Assembly: GCF_002933465.1 (NCBI RefSeq)
Contig: NZ_PSZE01000026.1
Coordinates: 1 to 64,000 of the forward strand
DNA: 64,000 bases
Source of the DNA: Nocardia nova
Lineage (GTDB): Bacteria > Actinomycetota > Actinomycetes > Mycobacteriales > Mycobacteriaceae
Direction of reading: 5' to 3'
The notes under the pieces were generated by a model. That model saw only the letters and a program-made list of their open reading frames with translations, made no database searches and was not told the origin of the DNA. The translations under genes were made by a program, and so were the position numbers. Below are positions 17,179 to 26,042 of the stretch, one piece after another. Position 1 is the stretch's first letter, and each line of letters starts with the position of its first letter.

Positions 17179-18759
17179 ATGCTCGACGAGAGCGCATCGA
17201 CGGCGGGCCACGGGCTCGGCGATACCGTGGGAGATTCGGCACTCAACGCAGCCCGCCGCGGCCGCGAACTGCGGGTGCTCGGCGATGCGGACCGCATCGA
17301 CGTCCTGGTCATCGGCGGCGGTGTCACCGGTGCGGGGGTGGCGTTGGACGCGGCGGCCCGCGGCCTGCGAACCGTCCTGGTGGAGGCGCACGATCTGGCC
17401 TTCGGGACCAGCCGGTGGAGTTCGAAACTCGTCCACGGCGGATTGCGCTATCTGGCCTCCGGCGGGGTCGGCATCGCCCACGAGAGCGCGGTGGAACGCG
17501 ACATCCTGCTCACCACCACCGCACCCCACCTGACTCGCTCGATTCCTCAGCTGGTCCCGGCGTTCTCCGGCGGTTCCCTGCCGCAGCGACTGCTGGTCCG
17601 CGCGGGCTTCCTGGCCGGAGATGTACTGCGGCGCAGCGCTGGAACCTCGCCGGAGGTATTGCCGCGATCGCGCCGGGTGGCTGCGGCCGAAGCGCTGCGC
17701 CTGGCGCCCACACTGCGCCGCGCCGGGTTGCGCGGCGGGACGACGGCCTGGGACGGCCAGCTCGTCGACGACGCGCGGCTGGTGGTGACGATCGCACGCA
17801 CTGCCGCGGCGCACGGCGCGACCGTGCTCACCCGAGTACGCGCCGAGCAGGTGACCGGTGAGTCCGCGGTGCTGCACGATGTGCTGACCGGTGAAACCCT
17901 GTCGGTACGAGCCCGTTCGGTGATCAACGCGTCCGGGGTGTGGGCCGACCAGGTCGATCCGAGCATCGAGTTGCGGCCCAGCCGCGGCACCCACCTGGTC
18001 TTCGACGCCGCGGCCTTCGGCGGGCTCACCGCCTCGCTGACCGTGCCGATTCCGGGCAGCACCAGCCGTTTCGTCTTCGCCCTCCCGGCCGCGCACGGCC
18101 GCGTATATCTGGGCCTGACCGACGAGGACGCACCCGGCCCGGTCCCCGACGAACCGAAGCCCACCGACTCCGAGGTCGATTTCCTCCTCTACACGGTGAA
18201 CACCGTGCTGCGGGAACCGTTGCGGCGCAGCGATATTCGCGGATCGTTCGCGGGCCTGCGGCCACTGCTGCGCACCGCCGGGGATTCCACCGCCGACATC
18301 TCCCGGGAACACGCGGTCCTGCACTCCCCCGGTGGCCCGATCACCATCGTCGGCGGCAAGCTGACCACCTACCGGCAGATGGCCGAGGATGCGGTCGACG
18401 CCGCCGTGGCCGCCGCCGGCCTGTCCGCGGCGCCCTGCCGGACCAAGCGAATCCCGTTGGTAGGAGCGGTATCCGGTCGTGCACGCGACCGTGTCGCGGC
18501 GGCGCCGGTGCTGGTCGAGCGGTACGGAGATCAGGCCACACAGGTGCTCGCCGCGGCGCGGCGCGATCCGCGCCTCGCGGAATCGGTCGCACCCGGTATC
18601 GACGTGCTGCGCGCCGAGTTCGCCTATGCGACAACCCATGAAGGTGCCCTCGACGAAGACGATCTGCTGGACCGCCGGACCCGGATCGGCCTGGTCGACA
18701 GCGACCGAGCCGCCGCCCTTCCGGCCGCGCGGGAAGTGCTCGCAGCCAGCCGCGCCTGA
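17179..18759 (+). CDS. glpD: glycerol-3-phosphate dehydrogenase (FAD)
   Basis: GlpD is a membrane-associated flavoenzyme that oxidises glycerol-3-phosphate to dihydroxyacetone phosphate and passes electrons to quinone. The 526-residue protein has the FAD dinucleotide fold VLVIGGGVTGAGVALDAAARG (from about residue 42). The GlpD signature GTSRWSSKLVHGGLRYL follows, then RGTHLVFD, GSFAGLRPLL and the GGKLTTYRQMAEDA motif, with a C-terminal regulatory domain. The N-terminal 40 residues are a poorly conserved extension. It follows tetR at 43 bp and is probably co-transcribed. It corresponds to glpD1 (Rv2249c). Dihydroxyacetone phosphate is also the precursor for the ADHAP-like flavoprotein next door. 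Confidence 0.95.
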   Translation: MLDESASTAGHGLGDTVGDSALNAARRGRELRVLGDADRIDVLVIGGGVTGAGVALDAAARGLRTVLVEAHDLAFGTSRWSSKLVHGGLRYLASGGVGIAHESAVERDILLTTTAPHLTRSIPQLVPAFSGGSLPQRLLVRAGFLAGDVLRRSAGTSPEVLPRSRRVAAAEALRLAPTLRRAGLRGGTTAWDGQLVDDARLVVTIARTAAAHGATVLTRVRAEQVTGESAVLHDVLTGETLSVRARSVINASGVWADQVDPSIELRPSRGTHLVFDAAAFGGLTASLTVPIPGSTSRFVFALPAAHGRVYLGLTDEDAPGPVPDEPKPTDSEVDFLLYTVNTVLREPLRRSDIRGSFAGLRPLLRTAGDSTADISREHAVLHSPGGPITIVGGKLTTYRQMAEDAVDAAVAAAGLSAAPCRTKRIPLVGAVSGRARDRVAAAPVLVERYGDQATQVLAAARRDPRLAESVAPGIDVLRAEFAYATTHEGALDEDDLLDRRTRIGLVDSDRAAALPAAREVLAASRA

Positions 18760-18884
18760 GCGACCTCAGCCCGCGTGACGTCATCCCGGAACAGCGGGGC
18801 GGCCACCGCCCACAGGGAGCCGCGCCCCGCACGGCGGGATCGGTTCGCAACGTCGGGGCGGCAGGGTCACGAGCCCGGAACGGC

Positions 18885-18952
18885 GACTATCCCCACAGCC
18901 CGACTATCCCCACAGCCCGACTATCCCCACAGCCCGACTATCCCCACAGCCC
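18885..18952. repeat. 4 x 17-bp tandem repeat over the patatin stop codon
   Basis: Four perfect head-to-tail copies of gactatccccacagccc span 18885-18952. The fourth copy contains the last codons and TAG stop (18940-18938) of the patatin gene on the minus strand; the other three lie just downstream. The 17-bp period is not a multiple of three, so each extra copy falls outside the reading frame. Confidence 0.95.
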
Positions 18953-19777
18953 GGCGATCCGCGCCGCCGCCGACTTCCCCTGCACCCGACCGGCGTGTGC
19001 CGACGGGACTCGGGAGGCGGTGTCGAGCGGGTTCGCCCCGAAGGCGGCCACCGCGGCCTCGTCGGGGACGATCGATTCCACTCGCGCGCCCCGTTCGGCC
19101 AGTCCCGCGATCTCGCCTTCCAGCGCCGGATCGGGCAGCGGCGCGATGATCAGCACCCGGCCGAATCCGGCCGCCAGATCGGCATTGACACTGGTCCGCA
19201 CGCCACCGTCGGTATAGCGCACACCGTCGACGGTGTGCGCCGGCCAAACCAGCGGCACCGCCGAACTGGCGGTCACCGCGTCGACCAGCGCGACTCCGGA
19301 GTCCCGATCGAAGATATGGGGTTCACCGGTGCCGGCGTCGACGGCGGTGATCAGCAGCCGCTGCCGCGGCCATTGGTGCACCGGCAGCCGCGATTCGATC
19401 ACCGCGCGCCGCGCGGATTCCGGCACCGTCTCGGCCGCCAGGGCGAGGTTGCCGAGTCGCCGCCGCGCCGCGGCCATATCCCCGTCGCTCGCGGTGATGA
19501 TCTGGCCGATCGTCTCCCACACCCCCTCGAGCGGATTGCCCTCCGGCACGATTTCGACGCTCTGCAACGCCGGGTCGATCTGGCGGCGGAACAGCTCCTC
19601 CGGGGTCAGCCCGCTGGTCAGCTGTGCCGCCACATTGGCGCCCGCCGACGTGCCGATGTACACATCGGCGGCGGTGAGATCGAGGCCCGCATCGGCCAAC
19701 CCGGCGATCACGCCGTTCGCCCAGGCGATACCCGCCACTCCACCGCCGCCGATCACCAGCGCCCGTTCGTCCGGCAT
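18938..19777 (-). CDS. patatin-like phospholipase
   Basis: This is a patatin-family lipid acyl hydrolase with a Ser-Asp dyad. The 279-residue protein has the oxyanion-hole loop GGGGVAGIAWANG (from about residue 9), the nucleophile elbow GTSAG (about 50) and the catalytic Asp in DGG (about 187). No signal peptide is visible, so the enzyme is probably cytoplasmic. ATG start at 19777. The stop is embedded in a 17-bp tandem array. The neighbourhood (glpD, diacylglycerol kinase) fits lipid turnover, but the substrate is not known. Confidence 0.92.
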   Translation of the reverse strand: MPDERALVIGGGGVAGIAWANGVIAGLADAGLDLTAADVYIGTSAGANVAAQLTSGLTPEELFRRQIDPALQSVEIVPEGNPLEGVWETIGQIITASDGDMAAARRRLGNLALAAETVPESARRAVIESRLPVHQWPRQRLLITAVDAGTGEPHIFDRDSGVALVDAVTASSAVPLVWPAHTVDGVRYTDGGVRTSVNADLAAGFGRVLIIAPLPDPALEGEIAGLAERGARVESIVPDEAAVAAFGANPLDTASRVPSAHAGRVQGKSAAARIAGLWG

Positions 19778-19878
19778 CACCGCTCCACATCTCGTTCCGC
19801 GTTCCCGATTGCTCGGGACAACCTCGACGGTAGCGACGACCATTCCCCCGGCGCGATTACCGGACAGGTAATGAAATG

Positions 19879-20673
19879 TCAGGACGCGTTGCCACCCACG
19901 CTGAACGCGACGCCGCTCGGATCGCGCAGCGCGGCCAACCGCCCGTACGGCGAGTTCTGCGGCTCGACTTCGACCGAACCACCCAGGCTCACCGCCTGCT
20001 TCACCGTCGCATCGACATCCTCGGCGCCGATGTAGACGCGCCACCCGCCGGGCGATCCCGCGGGCAGGTGCGCCGCCGAATCCATCACGCCACCGAGCAT
20101 CGGCGTCGCGGAATGAATTGTGGTGTAACGGAACTCGGGCGAATCACCGACGGTGAAGGGATCGCGCCAGCCGAATACCTCGCGGTAGAACTGCAACGCC
20201 TCGGCATAGGCCGGTGTGTGCAGTTCGAACCACGACGGGTACCCGACGTGCCCGCTCCAGTTGCCGCCACCGGCGACGCCGAAGGAACCGAACCCGCGAT
20301 GGACGCCGGGCTGCCACGCACCGACGCCCGCGCCGGACGGATCGGCGAGTACGGCCATAGCGCCCACGTCGCCGACGGCCATCGGCTCCACCACGACCCG
20401 GCCGCCGTGGTCGGCGGCGGAGGCGGCGGTGGCATGAACATCGACACTGGTCAGATACACGGTCCATTGATCGGGCGCACCGTCGGTGCCGTCGTTGCGC
20501 ATCCCGCCGGCGACGGCATTGCCGTCCTTGCGGAAGGTGATGTATCCGCCGTACCGCTCATCGCTCTCGGCGGTCCAGCCGAACAACTCGCCGTAGAAAT
20601 CGATGGCTCGATCGGTGTCGGCGGTGAACAGCTCGATCCAGCACGGGTCTCCGGGTTCGAAGGTGTAGGACAT
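19879..20673 (-). CDS. two-domain VOC (glyoxalase-like) protein
   Basis: This 264-residue protein carries two tandem vicinal-oxygen-chelate modules. Each has the pattern FYxExFGW (FYGELFGWTAE near residue 28 and FYREVFGWRDP near residue 157) and a DPSG stretch near its end (LADPSGAG, LRDPSGVAF). Such proteins include glyoxalases, resistance proteins and hydroxylases with a metal site. I cannot assign a reaction. The ATG at 20673 is preceded by GAGGAG at a good distance. It is divergent from the molybdopterin oxidoreductase gene with 150 bp between. Confidence 0.88.
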   Translation of the reverse strand: MSYTFEPGDPCWIELFTADTDRAIDFYGELFGWTAESDERYGGYITFRKDGNAVAGGMRNDGTDGAPDQWTVYLTSVDVHATAASAADHGGRVVVEPMAVGDVGAMAVLADPSGAGVGAWQPGVHRGFGSFGVAGGGNWSGHVGYPSWFELHTPAYAEALQFYREVFGWRDPFTVGDSPEFRYTTIHSATPMLGGVMDSAAHLPAGSPGGWRVYIGAEDVDATVKQAVSLGGSVEVEPQNSPYGRLAALRDPSGVAFSVGGNAS

Positions 20674-20823
20674 GCTCGCTCCTCTGGATGGGGATTGCGT
20701 TCTCTCACCGATACGACGGCGTCGGACGGACAAACTCATCGTCCCGGTCCACGCCTGGCACGACGCGGCCGCCGGCCCGATTTGCGGGTAGCGTTTGTGA
20801 ACTAACCCTTCTACGCTGCTCCT

Positions 20824-23067
20824 ATGACCGAATGGCATCCGACGGCATGCATCCTCTGCGAGTGCAACTGCGGCATCCAGGTGCTGCTGGGCGCCGACGG
20901 CCGCAGCTTCGACAAGATTCGCGGCGACAAGCTCCATCCCTCCTCGGCCGGCTACACCTGCAACAAGGCCCTGCAGCTGGATCGGTACCAGAACGGGCGC
21001 ACCGGTCGCCTGACCGCGCCGCTGCGCCGCAACTCCGACGGATCTTTCACCGAAATCGATTGGGACACAGCTATTTCGGAGATCTCCGCACGCATGCGCG
21101 AGATCGGCGCCGAATATGGCGGCGAATCGATCTTCTACTACGGTGGCGGCGGTCAGGGCAATCATCTCGGCGGCGCCTACGCTCCGGCCACCATGGCCGC
21201 CTACGGCATGCGCTATCGATCCAGCGCGCTGGCCCAGGAGAAGACCGGCGACTTCTGGGTCGGCGCGCGGATGACCGGCCATCCGGTCCGCTCGGACGTC
21301 GAACATGCCGAGGTGGCGCTGTTCGTCGGTAAGAATCCGTATCAATCCCATGGCTTCCCGCGCGCCCGCTCGGTATTGAAGGAGATCGCGCGCGATCCGC
21401 AGCGGTCGATCATCGTGCTCGACCCGGTTCGCACCGAAACCGCCGAACTGGCGGATTTCCATCTGCAACTACGTCCCGGGACCGACATCTATCTGCTGGC
21501 GGCGATGGCGGCGATCCTGGTCCGCGACGACCTGGTCGACCACGACTGGCTGGCCGCGCGCACCGAAGGTTTCGACGAGGTGGCGGCGGTGCTGCGCACG
21601 GTGCCGATCGAGGAGTACTGCGCCCTGGCCGATGTCGAGATCGACCTGGTCACCGCGGCGACTCACCGCCTGGCCGCGGCGGACTCGGTCGCCGCGCTCG
21701 AGGACCTCGGTGTCCAGATGAACCGCCACTCGACACTGGTCAGCTACGTCGAGAAACTGCTCTGGCTGCTCACCGGAAACCTGGGCAAACCCGGGACGCA
21801 GTATGCCTTTTCCGGGATGGCGGCGATCGGGCACGATCGCGGCCATCCGGCCGACTCCGGTCCGCGCAGCCCGGTCGTGGGCGCGCGCATCATCAGCGGA
21901 CTGGTGCCGTGCAATGTGATCACCGAGGAGATTCTGACCGACCATCCCGCCCGCTATCGGGCGATGATCGTCGAGAGCGCCAATCCCGTTCACTCACTGG
22001 CGGATTCGGCCCGGATGCGAGACGCACTCGCGGCGCTGGAACTGGTGGTCGTCATCGACGTGGCGATGACCGAAACCGCCCGCGCGGCCGACTACGTCCT
22101 GCCCGCGCCGACCCAGTTCGAAAAGTACGAGGCGACCTTCTTCAACTTCGAATTCCCGCGCAACATCTTCCATCTCCGGCATCCGGTGCTTCCGGCTCCG
22201 GCCGGCGTCCTCGCCGAACCCGAGATCCACGCCCGGCTCGTCGAGGCCGCCGGCGTCCTGACCGAGGACGATTACCGACCGCTGCGCCGGGCACTCGACC
22301 AGGGCCGCGATGCCTTCGCCATGGCATTTCTCGCCGTCCTCACCGATCCGGCGAAGGCGAAGCTGGCTCCGATCCTGCTCTACCGCACCCTCGGCCCGAC
22401 CCTGCCCGACGGCGCCGCTGCCGCCGCGGTGTTGTGGGGCGCCGCCTACACCTGCGCCCGGAAGAACCCGGCCGGCGTGGAGCGAGCCGGCTACGGCACC
22501 GGACTCGCTGCCGGGGAGCGGCTGTTCGAGGCGATCCTCACCGGCGAACACGGCGTCGTCATCACCGACGACGAGGTCGACGAGACCTGGAACCGGGTGC
22601 GCGGCGGCATCGTCCGGCTCGCCGTTCCGGAACTGCTGGCGGCGCTGGCCACGCTCCCCGTACCGGACGAGGACCACGACTGGCCGTTCGTCCTTGCCGC
22701 CGGGGAGCGGCGCGCCTTCACCGCCAACACCATCATGCGCGATCCGGCGTGGCGCAAACGCGATCCCGGAGGCGCGCTGCGAATCAGCACCGCCGATGCC
22801 CTCCGGCTGGGCCTGACCTCCGGCGATGAGGTGCGACTCACCACCCGCACCGGCAGTGCGCAGGTGACCGTCGAGCCGACCGATCGCATGCGCAGCGGAC
22901 ATCTGGCGCTGCCCAACGGCCTCGGCTTGTCCGTCGTAGCGGCGGGCGAGGTCCTCACCAGCGGGGCCGCCCCCAACGAGTTGACGGCTTTCGACGATCG
23001 CGACGAATGGGTCGGCACCCCGTGGCACAAGTACGTGCCCGCCCGGATCGATACGGTGGGTACATGA
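20824..23067 (+). CDS. molybdopterin oxidoreductase
   Basis: This is a DMSO-reductase-superfamily enzyme of 747 residues, probably using Mo-bis-MGD and one [4Fe-4S] cluster. The N-terminal cluster ligands are visible as CxxCxxxC (CILCECNC, residues 9-16) plus a downstream Cys in YTCNKAL. The central catalytic domains contain GKNPYQSHGFPRARSVLKEI, and the C-terminal cofactor-binding barrel contains RISTADALRLGLTSGDEV. There is no Tat signal, so it should be cytoplasmic. It resembles the orphan mycobacterial oxidoreductase type (Rv0197-like) and not a canonical nitrate reductase. The substrate is unknown. Its stop overlaps the next gene (ATGA), so the HxlR regulator is translationally coupled. 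Confidence 0.9.
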   Translation: MTEWHPTACILCECNCGIQVLLGADGRSFDKIRGDKLHPSSAGYTCNKALQLDRYQNGRTGRLTAPLRRNSDGSFTEIDWDTAISEISARMREIGAEYGGESIFYYGGGGQGNHLGGAYAPATMAAYGMRYRSSALAQEKTGDFWVGARMTGHPVRSDVEHAEVALFVGKNPYQSHGFPRARSVLKEIARDPQRSIIVLDPVRTETAELADFHLQLRPGTDIYLLAAMAAILVRDDLVDHDWLAARTEGFDEVAAVLRTVPIEEYCALADVEIDLVTAATHRLAAADSVAALEDLGVQMNRHSTLVSYVEKLLWLLTGNLGKPGTQYAFSGMAAIGHDRGHPADSGPRSPVVGARIISGLVPCNVITEEILTDHPARYRAMIVESANPVHSLADSARMRDALAALELVVVIDVAMTETARAADYVLPAPTQFEKYEATFFNFEFPRNIFHLRHPVLPAPAGVLAEPEIHARLVEAAGVLTEDDYRPLRRALDQGRDAFAMAFLAVLTDPAKAKLAPILLYRTLGPTLPDGAAAAAVLWGAAYTCARKNPAGVERAGYGTGLAAGERLFEAILTGEHGVVITDDEVDETWNRVRGGIVRLAVPELLAALATLPVPDEDHDWPFVLAAGERRAFTANTIMRDPAWRKRDPGGALRISTADALRLGLTSGDEVRLTTRTGSAQVTVEPTDRMRSGHLALPNGLGLSVVAAGEVLTSGAAPNELTAFDDRDEWVGTPWHKYVPARIDTVGT

Positions 23068-23561
23068 AGCGCACCACCTTTGCCACCTGGCCCTGTTCGG
23101 TCGCCCGCACGGTCGATCTGATCGGTGACTGGTGGACGCCGCTGGTGCTGCGCGAAGCATTCTACGGCACAACGCGTTTCGACGATTTCGAACGCACGCT
23201 GGGCCTGAGCCGCAATGTCCTCACCCAGCGCCTGACGCGGCTGGTCGAGGAGGGAATGCTGGAAAAGGTCCCCTATCAGGATCGTCCGGTCCGCTACGAA
23301 TACCGCCTCACCGACAAGGGACGCGATTTCTTCCCGGTGCTCACCGCCATGATGCGCTGGGGTGACCGCTGGCTCGCCCCGGAGGCCGGACCGCCGGTGG
23401 TCGTCCACCACGACACCTGCGGGCACGACACCCACGCCGAAGTAGTGTGCGCGCACTGTGGAGAACCCCTGCGGCATGCCGAAGTCTCAGCTCGGCTGGG
23501 GCCGGGCTTTCCGCCGCAGCACCGCGAAAGCGCTGTGCGCAGCGGACGATTCGTCTCCTGA
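23064..23561 (+). CDS. HxlR-type winged-helix regulator
   Basis: This is a DNA-binding regulator of the HxlR family. The 165-residue product starts MKRTTFATWPCSVARTVDLIGDWWTPLVLREAFYG and continues with the winged-helix FERTLGLSRNVLTQRLTRLVEEGMLEKVPYQDRPVRYEYRLT. The C-terminal half contains Cys/His pairs (HDTCGHDTH and CAHCG) that could bind metal or sense redox, an extension not found in the shortest HxlR proteins. The ATG at 23064 overlaps the oxidoreductase stop. It probably controls this two-gene unit. Confidence 0.9.
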   Translation: MKRTTFATWPCSVARTVDLIGDWWTPLVLREAFYGTTRFDDFERTLGLSRNVLTQRLTRLVEEGMLEKVPYQDRPVRYEYRLTDKGRDFFPVLTAMMRWGDRWLAPEAGPPVVVHHDTCGHDTHAEVVCAHCGEPLRHAEVSARLGPGFPPQHRESAVRSGRFVS

Positions 23562-23580
23562 GAACAGTGGCGCCGCGGCT

Positions 23581-24018
23581 CTAATCCGCGTTCTCGAGTT
23601 TCGGGACCAGACGTTCCAGTAACTCCCGCAGCACCGCTTCGTCCTCCGGCGCCAATTCGGCCAGCGCCTTGTACGCGCGCACCTGTGAGCCGCGGATCTG
23701 CGCGGCCAACTCACGGCCGGCGCCGGTGGACACGAGGTATTTGACGCGCCGATCGGCGGGATTCACCGTGCGCTGGACCAGGCCGCGCGACTCCATGCGA
23801 TCGGCGACACCGGTCAGGTTCGACGGATCGCACGCCATCCGGTCGGCCAGTACCCGCATGGGCAGTTCGGCGGGCGGTTCGTTGAGCGCCAGCAGCAGCT
23901 TGGCTTGGGTCAGCGTGAGCCCGTGCCCCTCGGCCGCAGTCAGGAAATCCTGCAGGTAGGCCGAAACGAAGCGCGCGATCAGCAATGCCAGCGGGCTCTG
24001 CGCTGTGTCCGGTGACAT
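23581..24018 (-). CDS. MarR family regulator
   Basis: This is a 145-residue MarR-type winged-helix repressor. The recognition region reads MRVLADRMACDPSNLTGVADRMESRGLVQRTVNPADRRVKYLVST. The ATG at 24018 was chosen; a TTG six codons earlier is possible. It is divergent from an MFS transporter remnant. The intervening 103 bp carry three copies of a 16-bp AT-rich repeat that look like MarR operators. The regulator probably once controlled export or resistance; its ligand is unknown. Confidence 0.9.
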   Translation of the reverse strand: MSPDTAQSPLALLIARFVSAYLQDFLTAAEGHGLTLTQAKLLLALNEPPAELPMRVLADRMACDPSNLTGVADRMESRGLVQRTVNPADRRVKYLVSTGAGRELAAQIRGSQVRAYKALAELAPEDEAVLRELLERLVPKLENAD

Positions 24019-24071
24019 AGCTCCGATGCTACCCAAACGATTGACAACGGCTATCGTCGACTCCTTAAATG

Positions 24072-24123
24072 CTTGAGGTCTTCAAACATATAGGTCTTCA
24101 AACATATAGGTCTTCAATTTTAT
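24072..24123. promoter_or_regulatory. 3 tandem 16-bp AT-rich repeats, putative MarR operators
   Basis: aggtcttcaaacatat occurs at 24076-24091 and 24092-24107, and aggtcttcaattttat at 24108-24123. The first is preceded by cttg, giving the 13-bp near-palindrome TTGAGGTCTTCAA (24073-24086 region). They lie between divergent marR and mfs and reach the mfs start codon, a layout expected for a repressor site. Confidence 0.7.
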
Positions 24124-24829
24124 GGAGGTGGCTGTGGAACGCAGAGGTTCGCTGCTGACCGGCGTATTGGCCTTCGCGGCGATGATCGTCACGGTCATGC
24201 AGACCCAGGCCGTGCCGATTCTGGGAGTGGCCGGTTACGGATTCGGCGCCTCGATCCTGCGCGCCTCGGTCGAATATCTGCTGCCCGCGACACTCTCGTC
24301 GATGCTGGCCGCACCGGCGGGCGGAATCTTGGTCGGCCGGCTCGGCGGCCGTCGCGTGCTGGCCCTGTCGGGCGCGATCGGTGCGGCCGGATTCGGCTGG
24401 CTGGCACTGGCACACGACGCGACCGGCTCGGTGATCGCCGCGAGCGTGGTGATCGGCGTCGCGATCAGCTTCGCCTACGCGGCGATGCCCGCACTGATCG
24501 CGGCAAACGTCCCGCATCACCAGAGCGGAATCGCCAACGGCATCAATTCGATCTCCCGCACCGTCGGCAGCTCGCTGGCCAGCGCCATCATCACCACCCT
24601 GCTGACGGCGAAACTGTTGCCCCACCTGCCGCTGCCACAGGACAGTCAGTTCATCATCGCGTTCTGGGTCGGCGCCGCGGCGTGTGCGGCGACCGTGCTG
24701 GCGGCACTGCTGGGCTTGCGACCGGAAGGCCGCGATGCGGCCGTCGGGAACCCCGGCGGGCATGGTGCCGGCAACGACGGCAGCGCGGTCTCGTTCGATC
24801 GGCGCGACCTACCGACCCGGGTCGGCTGA
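24122..24829 (+). pseudogene. MFS (DHA2-like) transporter with large internal in-frame deletion
   Basis: This appears to be a drug-exporter-type MFS protein that has lost its middle. The first helix (TGVLAFAAMIVTVMQTQAVPIL, about residues 12-33) is typical of DHA2 N-termini. It is followed at once by a segment typical of the C-terminal half: GYGFGASILRASVEYLLPATL, then AAPAGGILVGRLGGRRVLALSG, and then MPALIAANVPHHQSGIANGINSISRTVGSSL. A complete relative has about 450-500 residues and 12-14 helices; this one has 235 residues and about six. The frame is open, so it may still be translated. Transport function is unlikely. ATG at 24122 with GGAGG overlapping the codons after it; an internal GTG at 24134 is possible. 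Confidence 0.75.
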
Positions 24830-24919
24830 GACAACCGCCGCGTCACCGCGCGAACAACCATGCCGCTGTCGCCAGGTGTAATCATTCACGATCTGAATCG
24901 TTCAGGAAAAGATATACTA

Positions 24920-25402
24920 GTGGACGTGACGCACGTCAAGACCGCGGTTCCCGCGACGATCGCCTTCCGCCTCGGCACCCTGGGCGCGAACGTGACCGAT
25001 CGTTTCGCCGTGGCGATCGAGGAATTGGATCTCAAGCCGAAACACGTCGGCGTGCTGGTCGCACTCGATCACGGCGTCGCCACCTCACAGCAGGACCTGG
25101 CGACACGGCTGGGTGTCGCCCCCAGCCTGGTCGTCGCGCTGGCCGACCATCTCGAACGACTCGGAGCGGTCCGTCGCGATCGAGATCCGGACGACCGCCG
25201 GCGTCAGATCCTCACCCTCACCGACCACGGGCGTGAATTGCTCGCCGCGACCGAGGAACGGGCGCGACGGCTCGACCGCGAATTCACCGGGTCCTTGACC
25301 GGCGCACAACGCACCGCACTGCAATCGGCACTGGCCGTCCTCGCCGCCGACGCGGGGCTACCGGGCGCGCGGGAGGAGCTCACCCGCCGGGGTGAGCCCT
25401 AA
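24920..25402 (+). CDS. MarR family regulator
   Basis: This is a second MarR-type regulator, about 160 residues, with the HTH/wing QQDLATRLGVAPSLVVALADHLERLGAVRRDRDPDDRRRQILTLTDHG. I chose GTG 24920 (AGGAAA ten bases upstream). An alternative is a leaderless GTG at 24926, because a good -10 TATACT sits at 24913-24918, exactly seven bases before it. The palindromes CGAT-ctga-ATCG and TGAA-tcg-TTCA lie just upstream (24889-24903) and may be its operator. It follows the truncated mfs gene by 90 bp. Confidence 0.88.
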   Translation: MDVTHVKTAVPATIAFRLGTLGANVTDRFAVAIEELDLKPKHVGVLVALDHGVATSQQDLATRLGVAPSLVVALADHLERLGAVRRDRDPDDRRRQILTLTDHGRELLAATEERARRLDREFTGSLTGAQRTALQSALAVLAADAGLPGAREELTRRGEP

Positions 25403-25848
25403 CCGCCGGCGACCAGGCAGGCATATCCGAGGCGGATGCCGGTGCCGACCGGAAGATCGAGCGTCGCCGACGGCATCTGCGCGGGCCGGCCGGCTTGCAC
25501 CGCACTGAGCGTGTGCTGCCCCGGAACCGCCGGAACCCACGTGATGAGCGCATACGCGCCGCCGGGCGGCGTCACGCCGATCGGAACTCCGTTGTCGTAG
25601 AAGGTGACCGGCGCGACCGGATCGGTGACATTCGCCTGCAGGGTGTAACTGCATCCGCTGCCGTAATCGGTGGCGATGCCGAAGTTCATGTCGGGGGTGG
25701 CGCCGAGTCTGGTCACCGCGGCATTCGCCGTCTGCGGGAACGCCGCCGCGAACACGGCCGCCGCGCCGAGGATGCCGCCGGACACTACCGTGGCGGCCCG
25801 ACGGCGCACCCGCTGCCGGGGCGGCCCGCTGATCGTCGTCTCGTGCAT
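25399..25848 (-). CDS. small secreted Ig-like protein
   Basis: This is a 149-residue exported protein of unknown function. The N-terminus is basic (RQRVRRR), followed by a hydrophobic core and a signal-peptidase-like site PQTANA|AV near residue 42. The mature part, with two cysteines (GSGCSYTLQANV and GYACLVAGG), looks like an Ig-like or bacterial adhesion-type beta domain: DPVAPVTFYDNGVPIGVTPP is typical of Ig-like repeat modules. ATG at 25848 with GAGGA upstream. It is convergent with the marR gene, overlapping its end by 4 bp. Similar one-domain secreted proteins are abundant in Nocardia (family knowledge). Confidence 0.8.
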   Translation of the reverse strand: MHETTISGPPRQRVRRRAATVVSGGILGAAAVFAAAFPQTANAAVTRLGATPDMNFGIATDYGSGCSYTLQANVTDPVAPVTFYDNGVPIGVTPPGGAYALITWVPAVPGQHTLSAVQAGRPAQMPSATLDLPVGTGIRLGYACLVAGG

Positions 25849-26042
25849 GATGCCGTCCTCGTCGTAGGCGCCGCGGCGCGAACCGAGACCGTCTGGCGTG
25901 CGCGAACCTCCCCGACAGCGCCGCACGGTCTGTCGGCACGATACCCCGTAGGCTCGCCCCGCACGGCCCGGTTCGCGGCGTCGATGTGGCGCGATCTGCG
26001 GGCCGCGGACGGCGCCCGCACGCGCAGGAGGACGATGGGGCT

